Positions 38,322-46,168 of a stretch of 64,000 nt of DNA are shown here, piece after piece. Made by a program: the position numbers and the translations under genes. Each line of letters starts with the position of its first letter. The stretch's first letter is position 1. The DNA comes from Caulobacter sp. (GTDB lineage: Bacteria > Pseudomonadota > Alphaproteobacteria > Caulobacterales > Caulobacteraceae), in contig JAIOXZ010000015.1 in the NCBI GenBank assembly GCA_021741355.1, positions 1 through 64,000 of the forward strand, read 5' to 3'. Below the pieces are notes generated by a model. It was not told where the DNA came from. It searched no databases and worked only from the letters and a program-made list of their open reading frames with translations.

Positions 38322-38696
38322 ATGACCCTCCGCGCCATCGACCACGTCCAGATCGCCATCCCCGTCGGGGGCGAGGACCAGGCGCGCCCGTTCTACGGCG
38401 ATCTGCTGGGCCTCGCCGAAGTCGCAAAACCGGCCGAGCTGGCCAAACGCGGCGGCGCCTGGTTCGAACAGGGCGCGGTGAAGGTCCATCTCGGCGTTGA
38501 GCAGGACTTCCGCGCCAATGCGAAAGCCCATGTGGCGTTCGAGGTCGATAACGTCGCCGGGCTTGCCGCGCGGGCGGAGGCTGCCGGGTTCAGGACGCAA
38601 TTCGACGACGATCTCGACGGCTTCGAGCGCGTCTACCTCTACGACCCCTTCGGCAACAGGCTCGAGTTCCTGAAGCCACTGAGCGCTCAAGAATGA
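38322..38696 (+). CDS. VOC (glyoxalase/bleomycin resistance-like) protein, 124 aa
   Basis: Single VOC domain: begins MTLRAIDHVQIAIPVGGEDQ, with ARPFYGDLLGLAEV, GAWFEQGAVKVHLGVEQDF, AHVAFEVDNVAGLA and the C-terminal YLYDPFGNRLEFLKP. Candidate metal ligands are His 8, the His in KVHLG and Glu in NRLEF. Substrate unknown; related proteins include dioxygenases and fosfomycin or bleomycin resistance proteins. The start is ATG 38322; an upstream open frame through sufB and the palindrome is rejected. It sits inside the suf operon with repeat elements on both sides, so it looks like an insertion unrelated to Fe-S assembly. Confidence 0.88.
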   Translation: MTLRAIDHVQIAIPVGGEDQARPFYGDLLGLAEVAKPAELAKRGGAWFEQGAVKVHLGVEQDFRANAKAHVAFEVDNVAGLAARAEAAGFRTQFDDDLDGFERVYLYDPFGNRLEFLKPLSAQE

Positions 38697-38714
38697 GCGC
38701 CGCATCCCATCCCT

Positions 38715-38800
38715 CGTCATCGTCGGACTTGTTCCGACGACCCATGAACACCCCTGTCCTTCGGTGTGCTTGGGTCCTCGCGACAAGCGCGAGGATGACG
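38715..38800. repeat. Palindromic element, family B-like (GTCATC...GGGTCC type)
   Basis: CGTCATCGTCGGACTTGTTC begins the left arm and CGCGAGGATGACG ends the right arm; GGGTCCTCGCG sits between. The outer GTCATC/GATGAC ends match those of the elements at 33361 and 51541. Located between the VOC gene and sufC. Confidence 0.65.
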
Positions 38801-38826
38801 GTTGAAAAGAGAACGCACGTTTCCGC

Positions 38827-39582
38827 ATGACCATGCTCTCCATCACCAACCTCCACGCCACCGTCGGCGACAAGCAGATTCTCAACGGGCTGACGCTCGA
38901 CGTCCCCGCGGGCGAGGTGCACGCGATCATGGGGCCGAACGGGGCCGGCAAGTCGACGCTCAGCTATGTGCTGACCGGGCGGTCGGGCTACGAGGTCACC
39001 GGCGGTTCGGCGACCCTCAACGGCGAGGACCTGCTGGCCCTGGCGCCGGACGAGCGGGCGGCGAAGGGCGTGTTTCTGTCGTTCCAGTATCCGCTGGAAA
39101 TTCCGGGGGTTCCGGCCCTGACCTTCATCCGCACGGCGCTGAATGCCCAGCGCAAGGCGCGCGGCGAGGCCGAGATCACGGCGCCGGAGTTCCTCAAGAA
39201 GGCCCGCGCCACGGCGGCGGCGCTGAAGATCGACTTCGAGATGCTCAAGCGGGCGCTCAACGTCGGCTTCTCGGGCGGCGAGAAGAAACGCATGGAAATC
39301 TTCCAGATGGCCATGCTGGAGCCGCGCTTTCTCATTCTCGACGAGACCGACAGCGGCCTGGACATCGACGCCCTGAAGATCGTCTCCAACGGGGTCAACG
39401 CCCTGCGCAGCCCGGAGCGGGGGATGCTGGTCATCACCCACTACCAGCGGCTGCTCGACTACATCAAACCGGACCGCGTGCACGTGTTGAGCGCGGGCCG
39501 GATCGTCGCGTCCGGCGGGCCGGAGCTGGCGCTGGAGCTCGAGGCCGAGGGGTATGACAAGTATGTGCAGGTGGCCGCTTGA
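38827..39582 (+). CDS. sufC: Fe-S cluster assembly ATPase SufC
   Basis: ABC-type ATPase that drives SufBCD. Walker A GPNGAGKST, Q-loop FLSFQYPLEIPGV, signature GFSGGEKKRMEIFQ, Walker B LILDETDSGLDIDAL and H-loop ITHYQRLLDYI; the DSGLDIDALK stretch is specific to SufC. 251 residues. Its stop overlaps the TTG start of sufD by four bases. It is separated from sufB by the VOC gene and two repeat elements, while in most genomes sufB and sufC are adjacent. Confidence 0.97.
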   Translation: MTMLSITNLHATVGDKQILNGLTLDVPAGEVHAIMGPNGAGKSTLSYVLTGRSGYEVTGGSATLNGEDLLALAPDERAAKGVFLSFQYPLEIPGVPALTFIRTALNAQRKARGEAEITAPEFLKKARATAAALKIDFEMLKRALNVGFSGGEKKRMEIFQMAMLEPRFLILDETDSGLDIDALKIVSNGVNALRSPERGMLVITHYQRLLDYIKPDRVHVLSAGRIVASGGPELALELEAEGYDKYVQVAA

Positions 39583-40616
39583 GCCTCGCCACAGCCATCG
39601 CCACCGGCGACCTGACCCAGCTTCCCTCGCGCCGCGATGAGGACTGGCGCTGGACGGATCTGCGCGGGCTGATCCGCGCCATCCCGCCGGCCTCGGGGCT
39701 GCTGGAGCCGACGCCGGGAGGGCCGTTCGCCGGGCTCGGCGGCGAAGAGATCGTCTTCGGCAACGGGCGCTCGGACGGCCGTGCAGGCGCGCTGTTCACC
39801 GCCGAGGGTGGCGCGCCGTTGCGCCTGCGGTTCTGCTCGGACGCCCGCGGCGCCCGGCACGCCAGCACCATGGTCATCAACGCACCGGGCGGCGAGCGGC
39901 TGACGCTGCTCGAAAGCTATGAAGGGCAGGGCGACTACCTGGCCGACGTGGAGCTGCATATCGAGATCGAGGCCGGGGCCCACGTGACCCGCGTCGTGCT
40001 GGTCGAGGAGCCGGCGGAGTCGATCCTGGTGTCCACCGCCCATGTCCGCCTGCAGCCAGGCGCCAGCTTCCACCAGGTGGTGCTGACGTCGGGCGGCCGT
40101 CGGCAGCGGATCGAGACCCGTGTGACGCAGGCCCAGGGCGGCGCCGAGGTCCGCATGGACGGCGTCTACATCCTGCGCGACCAGCGTCACGCCGACCTGA
40201 CCACCGTGGTCACCCACGGCGGTCGGGACGGGACGACGTCGCAGCTGACCAAGGGCGTCGTGCGCGACCAGGCGCGCGGTGTGTTCCAGGGCCGGATCGT
40301 GGTCGAGAAGGGCGCGGACGGCACCGAGGCCCGCATGGGTCACCACGCCCTGATCCTGTCGGACAAGGCCGAGGTGGATGCGAAGCCCGAGCTGCTGATC
40401 TTCGCCGACGATGTGCAGTGCGCGCACGGCAACACCATCGGCGCGCTGGACGAGGCGGCGATCTTCTACGCCCGCCAGCGCGGCATGCCCGAGGACGTGG
40501 CGCGGGCGATGCTGACGGAAGCCTTCGTCGGCGAGGTCGTGGACCGCATCGAACACGAGGGCGCGCGGGATGTGGCGCGGGCCTGGGTCAGTGCGCAGCT
40601 GGGGGCCAGCGAATGA
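39579..40616 (+). CDS. sufD: Fe-S cluster assembly protein SufD
   Basis: Partner of SufB in the SufBC2D scaffold. 345 residues with a basic N-terminal part (PSRRDEDWRWTDLRGLIRA), a beta-helix core (AHVTRVVLVEE, VEVR-like EVRMDGVYILRDQRHAD) and the conserved C-terminus ALILSDKAEVDAKPELLIF, DDVQCAHGNTIGALDEAAIF, YARQRGMPEDVARAML. The conserved C-terminal His and Cys (DDVQCAHG) are present. Start is TTG 39579, inferred from overlap with the sufC stop and matching family length. Confidence 0.95.
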   Translation: MSLATAIATGDLTQLPSRRDEDWRWTDLRGLIRAIPPASGLLEPTPGGPFAGLGGEEIVFGNGRSDGRAGALFTAEGGAPLRLRFCSDARGARHASTMVINAPGGERLTLLESYEGQGDYLADVELHIEIEAGAHVTRVVLVEEPAESILVSTAHVRLQPGASFHQVVLTSGGRRQRIETRVTQAQGGAEVRMDGVYILRDQRHADLTTVVTHGGRDGTTSQLTKGVVRDQARGVFQGRIVVEKGADGTEARMGHHALILSDKAEVDAKPELLIFADDVQCAHGNTIGALDEAAIFYARQRGMPEDVARAMLTEAFVGEVVDRIEHEGARDVARAWVSAQLGASE

Positions 40617-40639
40617 GCGCGGCCCCTTCCATTTTTCCG

Positions 40640-40738
40640 CTCATCCCGGCGAAGGCCGGGACCCAGGCGTTTTTGCTTTGTGGGCCGAAGCCTGAGCGTT
40701 CCCGAAAAAACCTGGGTCCCGGCCTTCGCCGGGATGAG
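40640..40738. repeat. Palindromic element, family B copy 2 (inside the suf operon)
   Basis: 28-base inverted arms 40640-40667 (CTCATCCCGGCGAAGG...GGGACCCAGG) and 40711-40738, almost identical to the element at 29390. Lies between sufD and sufS; sufS starts 11 bases after the right arm, so the ribosome binding site of sufS is next to a strong hairpin. Confidence 0.92.
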
Positions 40739-40749
40739 CGGATTTTGGG

Positions 40750-41976
40750 GTGGATCGCGTGAGCGTGTTCAAACCGGAAACCATCCGCGACCAGTTCCCG
40801 ATCCTCTCTCGCCAGATCAACGGCAGGCCGCTGGTTTATCTCGACAACGCGGCCTCGGCGCAGAAGCCGCAGGCGGTGATCGACGCGATCACCCACGCGA
40901 TGAGCCACTCTTACGCCAACGTCCACCGCGGCCTGCACACCCTCGCCAATGAAACGACACAAGCCTATGAAAAGGCGCGCGAAACGGTCGCGCGCTTCCT
41001 GAACTGCGAGACCACGGAAGTCGTCTTCACCAAGGGCGGGACCGAGGCGTTCAACCTGGTGGCGGCCTCGTTCGGCCTCGACCTGAAGGCCGGCGACGAG
41101 ATCGTGCTGACCCAGATGGAGCACCACTCCAACATCGTGCCCTGGCATCTGTTGCGCGAGCGCAAGGGCGTGGTGTTGCGCTTCGCGCCGGTGCTGGAGG
41201 ACGGATCGCTCGACCTCGAGGGCCTCAAGGCGCTGGTCGGCGAGCGCACGAAGCTGGTCGCTGTGACGCAGATGTCCAACGTGACGGGCGCGATCAATCC
41301 GGTTCGGGCCATCGCCGATATCGCCCATGCCGCCGGCGCGGCAGTGCTGGTCGACGGGTGCCAGGGCGCGGTGCATATGGCCATCGACGTCAAGGCGCTG
41401 GACGCCGACTTCTACATCTGCACCGGCCACAAGCTCTACGGTCCCACCGGCATCGGCGTGCTGTACGGCAAGGCCGAGCGGCTGGCCGTCATGCCGCCTT
41501 ATCAGGGTGGCGGGGAGATGATCGGCACGGTGGCCGAGGACCGCATCACCTATGCCGACCCGCCGATGCGCTTCGAGGCCGGCACGCCGCCGATCCTGGA
41601 GGCCATCGCGCTGGGCGCGGCGCTGGAGTGGCTGGGCCAGTTCGACCGCGGGGCCGTCGCGATCCACGAGCGGCGGCTCTACGACCGCGCGGTGGAGCGC
41701 CTCGACGGGGCCAACTGGCTGCGGATTTTAGGCACGACGCCGGACAAGGGCGCCATTCTCAGCTTCACCGTCGAGGGCGCCCACGCCCATGACATCGCCC
41801 AGATCCTCGACCAGCAGGGGGTGGCGGTTCGCGCCGGGACCCACTGCGCCGAGCCGCTGATGGCCCGTTTCGGCGTGACGTCGAGCGCCCGGGCCTCCTT
41901 CGCCCTATATAACACCGAGGCCGAGGCCGACGCGTTCGTTGACGCGCTGGTCAAGGCCCGCAGCTTCTTTGCCTGA
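40750..41976 (+). CDS. sufS: Cysteine desulfurase, group II (SufS)
   Basis: PLP-dependent desulfurase feeding sulfur to SufBCD. Motifs: LVYLDNAASAQKPQAVIDA, SYANVHRGLHTLANETTQAYE, TKGGTEAFNLVA, QMEHHSNIVPW, VDGCQGAVHM, PLP Lys in CTGHKLYGPTGIGVLYGK, and the catalytic Cys in RAGTHCAEPLMARFGV on the short group II loop. 408 residues from GTG 40750; GTG 40759 and GTG 40765 are alternative starts close to the conserved N-terminus. No sufE gene is visible in the operon. Confidence 0.96.
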   Translation: MDRVSVFKPETIRDQFPILSRQINGRPLVYLDNAASAQKPQAVIDAITHAMSHSYANVHRGLHTLANETTQAYEKARETVARFLNCETTEVVFTKGGTEAFNLVAASFGLDLKAGDEIVLTQMEHHSNIVPWHLLRERKGVVLRFAPVLEDGSLDLEGLKALVGERTKLVAVTQMSNVTGAINPVRAIADIAHAAGAAVLVDGCQGAVHMAIDVKALDADFYICTGHKLYGPTGIGVLYGKAERLAVMPPYQGGGEMIGTVAEDRITYADPPMRFEAGTPPILEAIALGAALEWLGQFDRGAVAIHERRLYDRAVERLDGANWLRILGTTPDKGAILSFTVEGAHAHDIAQILDQQGVAVRAGTHCAEPLMARFGVTSSARASFALYNTEAEADAFVDALVKARSFFA

Positions 41977-41980
41977 GATC

Positions 41981-42343
41981 ATGACAGACACAGCACCGAT
42001 CGCCCCCGAGACGTCTCCCGCCATTCCGCAGGCGGAGCTCGACGTCCTGACCGACAAGCTGGTTGAGAAGCTCAAGAGCGTCTTCGACCCGGAGATCCCG
42101 GTCGACATCTACGAGCTCGGCCTGATCTACAAGGTCGATGTCTCCGACGACTACGAGGTCAAGATCGACATGACCCTGACCGCGCCGGGCTGCCCGGTGG
42201 CCGGAGAGATGCCGGGCTGGGTCGAGGACGCGGTGATGGAAATTCCCGGCCTCAAGTCCTGCTCCGTGGACCTGGTGTTCGACCCGCCCTGGGACCCCTC
42301 GCGCATGAGCGACGAGGCCAAGCTGCAACTGAACATGTTCTGA
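41981..42343 (+). CDS. sufT: SUF-system assembly protein, MIP18/DUF59 family (SufT-like)
   Basis: 120 residues from ATG 41981, four bases after sufS. The DUF59 signature is complete: VFDPEIPVDIYELGLIYKVDV, IDMTLTAPGCPVAGEMPGWVEDAV, and VFDPPWDPSRMSDEAKLQLNMF. The conserved Cys in APGCPVAG and Asp in DPEIPVD are present. Related eukaryotic MIP18 proteins deliver clusters to target proteins. Its place between sufS and the A-type carrier gene supports a late step in Fe-S maturation. Confidence 0.94.
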   Translation: MTDTAPIAPETSPAIPQAELDVLTDKLVEKLKSVFDPEIPVDIYELGLIYKVDVSDDYEVKIDMTLTAPGCPVAGEMPGWVEDAVMEIPGLKSCSVDLVFDPPWDPSRMSDEAKLQLNMF

Positions 42344-42345
42344 TC

Positions 42346-42741
42346 ATGGAAACCGTTCAAATCACCCCCCGCCCGCGTCGCCCGCGCCCGAAGGTCGTCA
42401 CCCTGACCGACGCGGCGGCGGCGCGCGTGAAGGAGATCATGGCCCGGGCCGAGAAGCCCTATGCCGGCCTGCGCGTCGGCGTGAAGAACGGCGGCTGCGC
42501 CGGTTCCGAATACATCATCGAATACGCCGAGACCGCGAATCCGCTGGACGAGGTGGTCGAGGATCACGGCGTGACGATCCTGATCGAGCCGAAGGCCGTG
42601 CTGTTCCTGATCGGCGCCGAGATCGACTACGAGGTCAGCCGGCTGTCGTCGAAGTTCGTGTTCCGCAATCCCAACGAGACCGACGCCTGCGGCTGCGGCG
42701 AGAGCGTGACGATCCAGCCGGCGGCGGAAGAGCAGGCCTAG
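42346..42741 (+). CDS. sufA: A-type Fe-S carrier (SufA/IscA family)
   Basis: 131 residues. The three conserved Cys are present: one in KNGGCAGSEYIIEYAE and two in DACGCGESV near the C-terminus, with the core LTDAAAARVKEIM and DHGVTILIEPKAVLFLIGAEIDYE. Receives clusters and passes them to apoproteins. Two bases after sufT; last gene of the iscR-iscS-suf operon. An N-terminal basic extension of about 20 residues (TPRPRRPRPKVV) precedes the domain. Confidence 0.94.
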   Translation: METVQITPRPRRPRPKVVTLTDAAAARVKEIMARAEKPYAGLRVGVKNGGCAGSEYIIEYAETANPLDEVVEDHGVTILIEPKAVLFLIGAEIDYEVSRLSSKFVFRNPNETDACGCGESVTIQPAAEEQA

Positions 42742-42825
42742 GCTCGCGTTTCCGCAATCCGGGTAGGCCCGCGATTGTCACCCGGACGGGTCGGTGGAAA
42801 CCTCCTCTCGGGGAGGACGATCACC

Positions 42826-43221
42826 ATGAGCAGTCTTGTTGCAGCCGCGGCCGTGGCCGCCATTCTGGCCGGCGGCGCGGTCAATCCGGATGAGTTCGAG
42901 GGCGTGGCGCGCGACGATTTCGCGGCCTGGTCCTATGGCTGGAACTCGGTGAAGGTGAACGGGTCAGTCCGCACCCTGCTGGTCCAGACCCGCTACAACA
43001 CGCCGACGCCGTTCAATGGCAACCCGACGCCCGTGGCCTATTCGATCCATTCGGTGTCGCTGGATTGCGCGGCGAAGACCGCCACCTTCGTCAGCGGGTC
43101 GAACTACACGGCCAGCGGCGTGGTCATCAACGCCGCCACGCCCAGTCCTGCCGCGCCCTGGACCGACGGCACGTCCGGCTTCCAGCAGCTGGCGGCGACG
43201 GTCTGCACGACCAGCTTCTGA
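42826..43221 (+). CDS. Exported small protein of unknown function, 131 aa
   Basis: ATG 42826 begins a signal peptide (MSSLVAAAAVAAILAGGAVN). The mature part is a beta-rich domain with two Cys (VSLDCAAKTATF, TVCTTSF) that could form a disulfide and aromatic strands (RDDFAAWSYGWNSVKVNG). This arrangement resembles the surface-adhesin/E-type small beta-barrel proteins, but I would not assign it further. It follows the suf operon with an 84-base gap containing a small CCTCC/GGAGG hairpin. Confidence 0.7.
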   Translation: MSSLVAAAAVAAILAGGAVNPDEFEGVARDDFAAWSYGWNSVKVNGSVRTLLVQTRYNTPTPFNGNPTPVAYSIHSVSLDCAAKTATFVSGSNYTASGVVINAATPSPAAPWTDGTSGFQQLAATVCTTSF

Positions 43222-43234
43222 GCCGCGGCCGATC

Positions 43235-43717
43235 CTATTCGGGGGCAGCGGCCCGGGCCGCCCGCCAGTCGGCGCCGACTTTGGCCAGATCGGGCTCGGT
43301 CTGCCCGGTGACGGTTCCCTCGCAGGCGAGCGCGAGGATGGTCGCGTCGGTGCGCCCGCCGCGCAGGGGCATCCAGTCGGGCTTGGGGTTCACGCCGGTC
43401 ATCATCAGCTTGCCGTCCAGCGCGCGCACCGCAAAGGCTCGCTGCTGCATGGCCTTGCGCGCGCAGTCGACGAGCACGCCGATGTCCGTCCGGGCCGCGC
43501 CATCGGCGGCGGGCGGGTTCTTGAGCAGGATCCAGGTCAGGGTCGCCTCGTCGCCGGTCCGCGTCCGGCCGCCGGTCGCCAGGATGGAGAGGACGTCCGG
43601 ACTGGTCTCGAGGACCAGATAGGGACCCGTGTCCGAGGGAGCGGGCGTGGTCTGGGCCTGGACGCCGGTCGCGGCGATCAGGCTCAGGGCGGCGGCGAGG
43701 GGGGCTGAGCAGCGCAT
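43235..43717 (-). CDS. Exported hypothetical protein, 160 aa
   Basis: ATG 43717 opens a signal peptide (MRCSAPLAAALSLIAATGVQ). The mature protein (PSDTGPYLVLETSPDVLSI...) has a beta-rich pattern and two Cys (VDCARKAM, LALACEGT), features shared with small periplasmic proteins of alphaproteobacteria such as surface-adhesin E-like proteins. It faces the preceding exported protein gene tail to tail with 13 bases between. Function unknown. Confidence 0.7.
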   Translation of the reverse strand: MRCSAPLAAALSLIAATGVQAQTTPAPSDTGPYLVLETSPDVLSILATGGRTRTGDEATLTWILLKNPPAADGAARTDIGVLVDCARKAMQQRAFAVRALDGKLMMTGVNPKPDWMPLRGGRTDATILALACEGTVTGQTEPDLAKVGADWRAARAAAPE

Positions 43718-43773
43718 GGCCGGGAGCTTCGCCGTGATCCGTTGGCGCGTCACCCGCAAAAGAGGGGGCAATC

Positions 43774-43824
43774 TCAGGCCGCTGCCGCAACCGCGGCGAC
43801 GCCCTTCTTCAGCGCTTCCGACCT
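43774..43824 (-). pseudogene. Remnant of a plsC-like 3' end
   Basis: These 51 bases read SEALKKGVAAVAAAA and stop, and align with the true end of the acyltransferase gene (DEVKKGVVAVEAVA) 360 bases away, including an identical 15-base DNA run (CGACGCCCTTCTTCA). The stretch directly follows, in the same frame, the stop codon of the small membrane gene. Confidence 0.7.
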
Positions 43825-44139
43825 CTAGCGGACCGTCAATGCAGTCATGATCAGCACGCCAAGCAGTATCGGTGCGGTCATCGCGCCTGCAGCCCCGGGC
43901 AGGGCCCACATTGCCTTCCGTTGAAAGCGCCTGAAGAGCAGCCTCACGGTGGTGAGCCACAGAAACGGCGCGACGATCGCTATGCCGGCGACGGTAGTCA
44001 GACCCGCCCGACCCAACATGATCGCTACTCGCTCGTCGGCCAGCGGGACCCAGCCGAGAGCGCCCGCAGCGGCGGACAGGTACGCCAACGCCAGATCGCG
44101 CCCAAAGCCTGGTGGCTCTGTCGCACCAGCCGCCGTCAC
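43825..44139 (-). CDS. Small membrane protein, 104 aa
   Basis: Starts with GTG 44139 overlapping the TGA of the acyltransferase gene, so it is translationally coupled. Three hydrophobic segments (DLALAYLSAAAGALGWVPL; LTTVAGIAIVAPFLWL; WALPGAAGAMTAPILLGVLI) with a basic loop RLLFRRFQRK. No family recognised. Base composition is somewhat less GC-rich than its neighbours, and it sits between the acyltransferase gene and a remnant of the same gene's 3' end, which suggests it was inserted there. Confidence 0.65.
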   Translation of the reverse strand: MTAAGATEPPGFGRDLALAYLSAAAGALGWVPLADERVAIMLGRAGLTTVAGIAIVAPFLWLTTVRLLFRRFQRKAMWALPGAAGAMTAPILLGVLIMTALTVR

Positions 44140-44930
44140 GCCACCGCTTCCACCGCAACGACGCCCTTCTTCACCTCATCCGGCGTCGGGACCAGCACCG
44201 AGGGTCGCGCCGGTTCGCCGGTCGCCATGGCGATCAGCTCCTGGCTGCGGGTCTCGATGGCGGTCTCCAGACGCGTCAGGAAGGGGGTGCGGTCGAGGCC
44301 CGTCTCGATCGGGTCGAGGAACTCGATGGTCGCGGTTCCCGGGCGCTTGATCTTCGAGGTCTGCTCCCAGAAGAGGCCGAGGTTGGTCGCCACCGGCACC
44401 ACCGGCAGATTGAAGTCGCGGCTCATGTAGTAGACGCCGGTGCGGTAGCGGAACCGCTCGCCGGGCCTGGCGAGGTTGCCCTCAGGGTAGATCAGGATGC
44501 GGCGGCCCTCGGCGGCCACCTGGGCGGCGCTTTCCGACAGGGCCTTGCGCGCTTCGGGGCCGCCGCAGTTGTCGACGATGATCGCGCCGAACTTGCGCAG
44601 GATCGCCCCGACCAGCGGGAAGCGCTCCATGTGGTCGCCGGTGACGAACGACAGGTTGTCGACATTGGCGAACATGACGAAGCCGTCGCCCCAGCTGTGG
44701 TGTTTGGCGGCGATGATGAAGGCGCCCTGGGGCAGCTTTTCCTGGCCCTTCAGCTCGATCTTGATGCCGGCCAGGGCGTCCATCGCCCACAGCATGCGGC
44801 GGGTGTAGAGCCGGATCGCCCCGGTCATCGGCGCGCGGCCCGGCGCCAGCGCCAGGATCGCGGCGCTGAGGCCGTAGAAGATCGACAGCACCCAGTAGTA
44901 GCCGTTGAACAGCCGGTTGCGGAAGGTCAT
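44136..44930 (-). CDS. 1-acylglycerol-3-phosphate O-acyltransferase-like protein (PlsC family)
   Basis: Membrane-associated glycerolipid acyltransferase. Hydrophobic N-terminal segment (VLSIFYGLSAAILALAPG), then the acyltransferase motifs: HX4D in AAKHHSWGDGFVMF, glycerol-3-phosphate binding FGAIIVDNCGGPEA, EGN motif in ILIYPEGNLARPGE, and LPVVPVATNLGLFW. 264 residues. Expected role is transfer of an acyl chain to lysophosphatidate or a related lipid. Its stop overlaps the start of the small membrane protein gene. Confidence 0.92.
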   Translation of the reverse strand: MTFRNRLFNGYYWVLSIFYGLSAAILALAPGRAPMTGAIRLYTRRMLWAMDALAGIKIELKGQEKLPQGAFIIAAKHHSWGDGFVMFANVDNLSFVTGDHMERFPLVGAILRKFGAIIVDNCGGPEARKALSESAAQVAAEGRRILIYPEGNLARPGERFRYRTGVYYMSRDFNLPVVPVATNLGLFWEQTSKIKRPGTATIEFLDPIETGLDRTPFLTRLETAIETRSQELIAMATGEPARPSVLVPTPDEVKKGVVAVEAVA

Positions 44931-45000
44931 GAGCGCAAGGATTCCTTACTTGGAGCGCGATCCGGGCGGCGAACCGGTGTCCACTTCGCCTGATCGCGCT

Positions 45001-45561
45001 CTAGCGAGCGAACAGGATCGCCTGAACGCCGGCGGTCATCAGGTCGGCGTGGGCGGAGAGGGGGTCGGCGCCGAGGCGGCCGTAGACGCGGTTCTGGGCA
45101 GTCTGGGTGATCACGCCGATGGCCATGGCGGCCAGCACACGCGGGTCGGCGGGCGGGATTTCGGCGGCGATCATCGCCTGTTTGATGACGTTTTCGGTCA
45201 CCGTCACCGGGTCGCGGCCGTCCTCCTGGTAGTAGGGGATGAAGCGATGGATCTGGGTCAGGTGGAAGCTGAAGGTCAGCCAGTCCTCGTCGGCCACCTC
45301 GCAGTAGGCCGCGACGATGGCGGCGGCCTTGGCCCTGATGCCGACGGCGCGGGCGGAGCTTTCCTCGATCAGCGAGGAGAGGCGGCGGTGCGTGGTCATG
45401 AACAGGCTGATCGCCAGCTCGTCCTTGCCCTTGTAGTGGCGGTAGAGGGCGCCTTCGGACACCCCGGCCATGGTGGCGATGGCGCGGGTGGTGGCCGCGT
45501 CGACACCGTCGCGAACGAAGACTTCCAGTGCGGCGCGCTCGATGCGAGGCTTGGCGGACAT
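45001..45561 (-). CDS. TetR-family transcriptional regulator, 186 aa
   Basis: ATG 45561 (MSAKPRIERAALEVFVRDGV) is chosen as the usual TetR start; the frame upstream reads through the operator. N-terminal HTH: AATTRAIATMAGVSEGALYRHYKGKDEL. The C-terminal ligand-binding part is helical with aromatic residues (WLTFSFHLTQIHRFIPYY). It is divergent from the tfoX-like gene. Two palindromes of matching sequence in the shared promoter (45579, 45614) are the probable operators, so it should repress itself and its neighbour. Confidence 0.93.
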   Translation of the reverse strand: MSAKPRIERAALEVFVRDGVDAATTRAIATMAGVSEGALYRHYKGKDELAISLFMTTHRRLSSLIEESSARAVGIRAKAAAIVAAYCEVADEDWLTFSFHLTQIHRFIPYYQEDGRDPVTVTENVIKQAMIAAEIPPADPRVLAAMAIGVITQTAQNRVYGRLGADPLSAHADLMTAGVQAILFAR

Positions 45562-45578
45562 GATGGGCGACTCCTTGT

Positions 45579-45594
45579 GTGAGCATTTGCTCAC
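45579..45594. promoter_or_regulatory. Putative TetR operator 1
   Basis: GTGAGCATTTGCTCAC, a near-perfect 16-base palindrome 17 bases upstream of the TetR start codon. Placed to overlap the ribosome binding or promoter region of the regulator gene. Confidence 0.75.
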
Positions 45595-45613
45595 ATTCCG
45601 GAAGGGTCCGCAA

Positions 45614-45629
45614 GTGAACAATTGCTCAC
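45614..45629. promoter_or_regulatory. Putative TetR operator 2
   Basis: GTGAACAATTGCTCAC, matching operator 1 at most positions, 35 bases away centre to centre and nine bases before the start codon of the tfoX-like gene. The two sites flank the divergent promoter region. Confidence 0.75.
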
Positions 45630-45638
45630 AGGGGCGAC

Positions 45639-46034
45639 ATGGCTGTCAGCGCTGACTTTCTTGAGCACCTGCACGAGCTGCTGGCCGATCTTGGCCCGTT
45701 GACGGTGAAGAAGATGTTCGGTGGCGCCAGCCTGCAACTGGATGGCGCGGCCTTCGCGCTGGTGTTCGGCGAGACGCTGTATCTGAAGGTCGACGACGAG
45801 AACCGCGCGGCGTTCGAGGCGGCGGGGGCGGGGCCGTTCGTCTACGAGATGAAGGACGGCCGGACCGGCGTGCTGGGCTACTGGAGCCTGCCCGAGAGCG
45901 GGCTGGACGATCCCGACGAGGCCGTGCGGTGGGCGCGGCTCGGGCTGGCTGCAGCTTGGCGCGCGCGCAAGCCGAAAACGAAGAAGGGCCGGGCGATGCG
46001 CGAAGACATCGGTCCCGGCCCCTGGGATGGGTAG
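45639..46034 (+). CDS. TfoX/Sxy N-terminal domain protein, 131 aa
   Basis: Matches the TfoX_N family: LHELLADLGPLTVKKMFGGASLQLDGAAFALVFGETLYLKVDDEN, and FVYEMKDGRTGVLGYWSLPE. Only the N-terminal domain is present, with a basic tail (KPKTKKGRAMRED). Full-length Sxy/TfoX activates competence genes with CRP; single-domain members are common and of unknown function. Divergent from the TetR gene with two operators between, so its expression is probably under that repressor. Confidence 0.9.
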   Translation: MAVSADFLEHLHELLADLGPLTVKKMFGGASLQLDGAAFALVFGETLYLKVDDENRAAFEAAGAGPFVYEMKDGRTGVLGYWSLPESGLDDPDEAVRWARLGLAAAWRARKPKTKKGRAMREDIGPGPWDG

Positions 46035-46048
46035 TGCTCTCAGACGAT

Positions 46049-46160
46049 GCTCCCCACGTCGTGGGGAGCTGTCACGCGGAGCGTGACTGAGGGGCGTCGG
46101 TGCACGGACTCCCCTCCACCGGCTTCGCCGGTCCCCCTCCCCAGCAGAGCTGGGGAGGAT
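46049..46160. repeat. Palindromic element, family E
   Basis: Left hairpin GCTCCCCACGTCGTGGGGAGC (21-base palindrome written as GCTCCCCAC-GTC-GTGGGGAGC) at 46049-46069, a second hairpin GTCACGC-GGA-GCGTGAC, CACCGGC-TTC-GCCGGT, and right hairpin CTCCCCAGC-AGA-GCTGGGGAG near 46137-46157. It fills the convergent gap between the tfoX-like gene and the enoyl-CoA hydratase gene. Same plan as family A but different sequence. Confidence 0.8.
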
Positions 46161-46168
46161 CGATGAGG

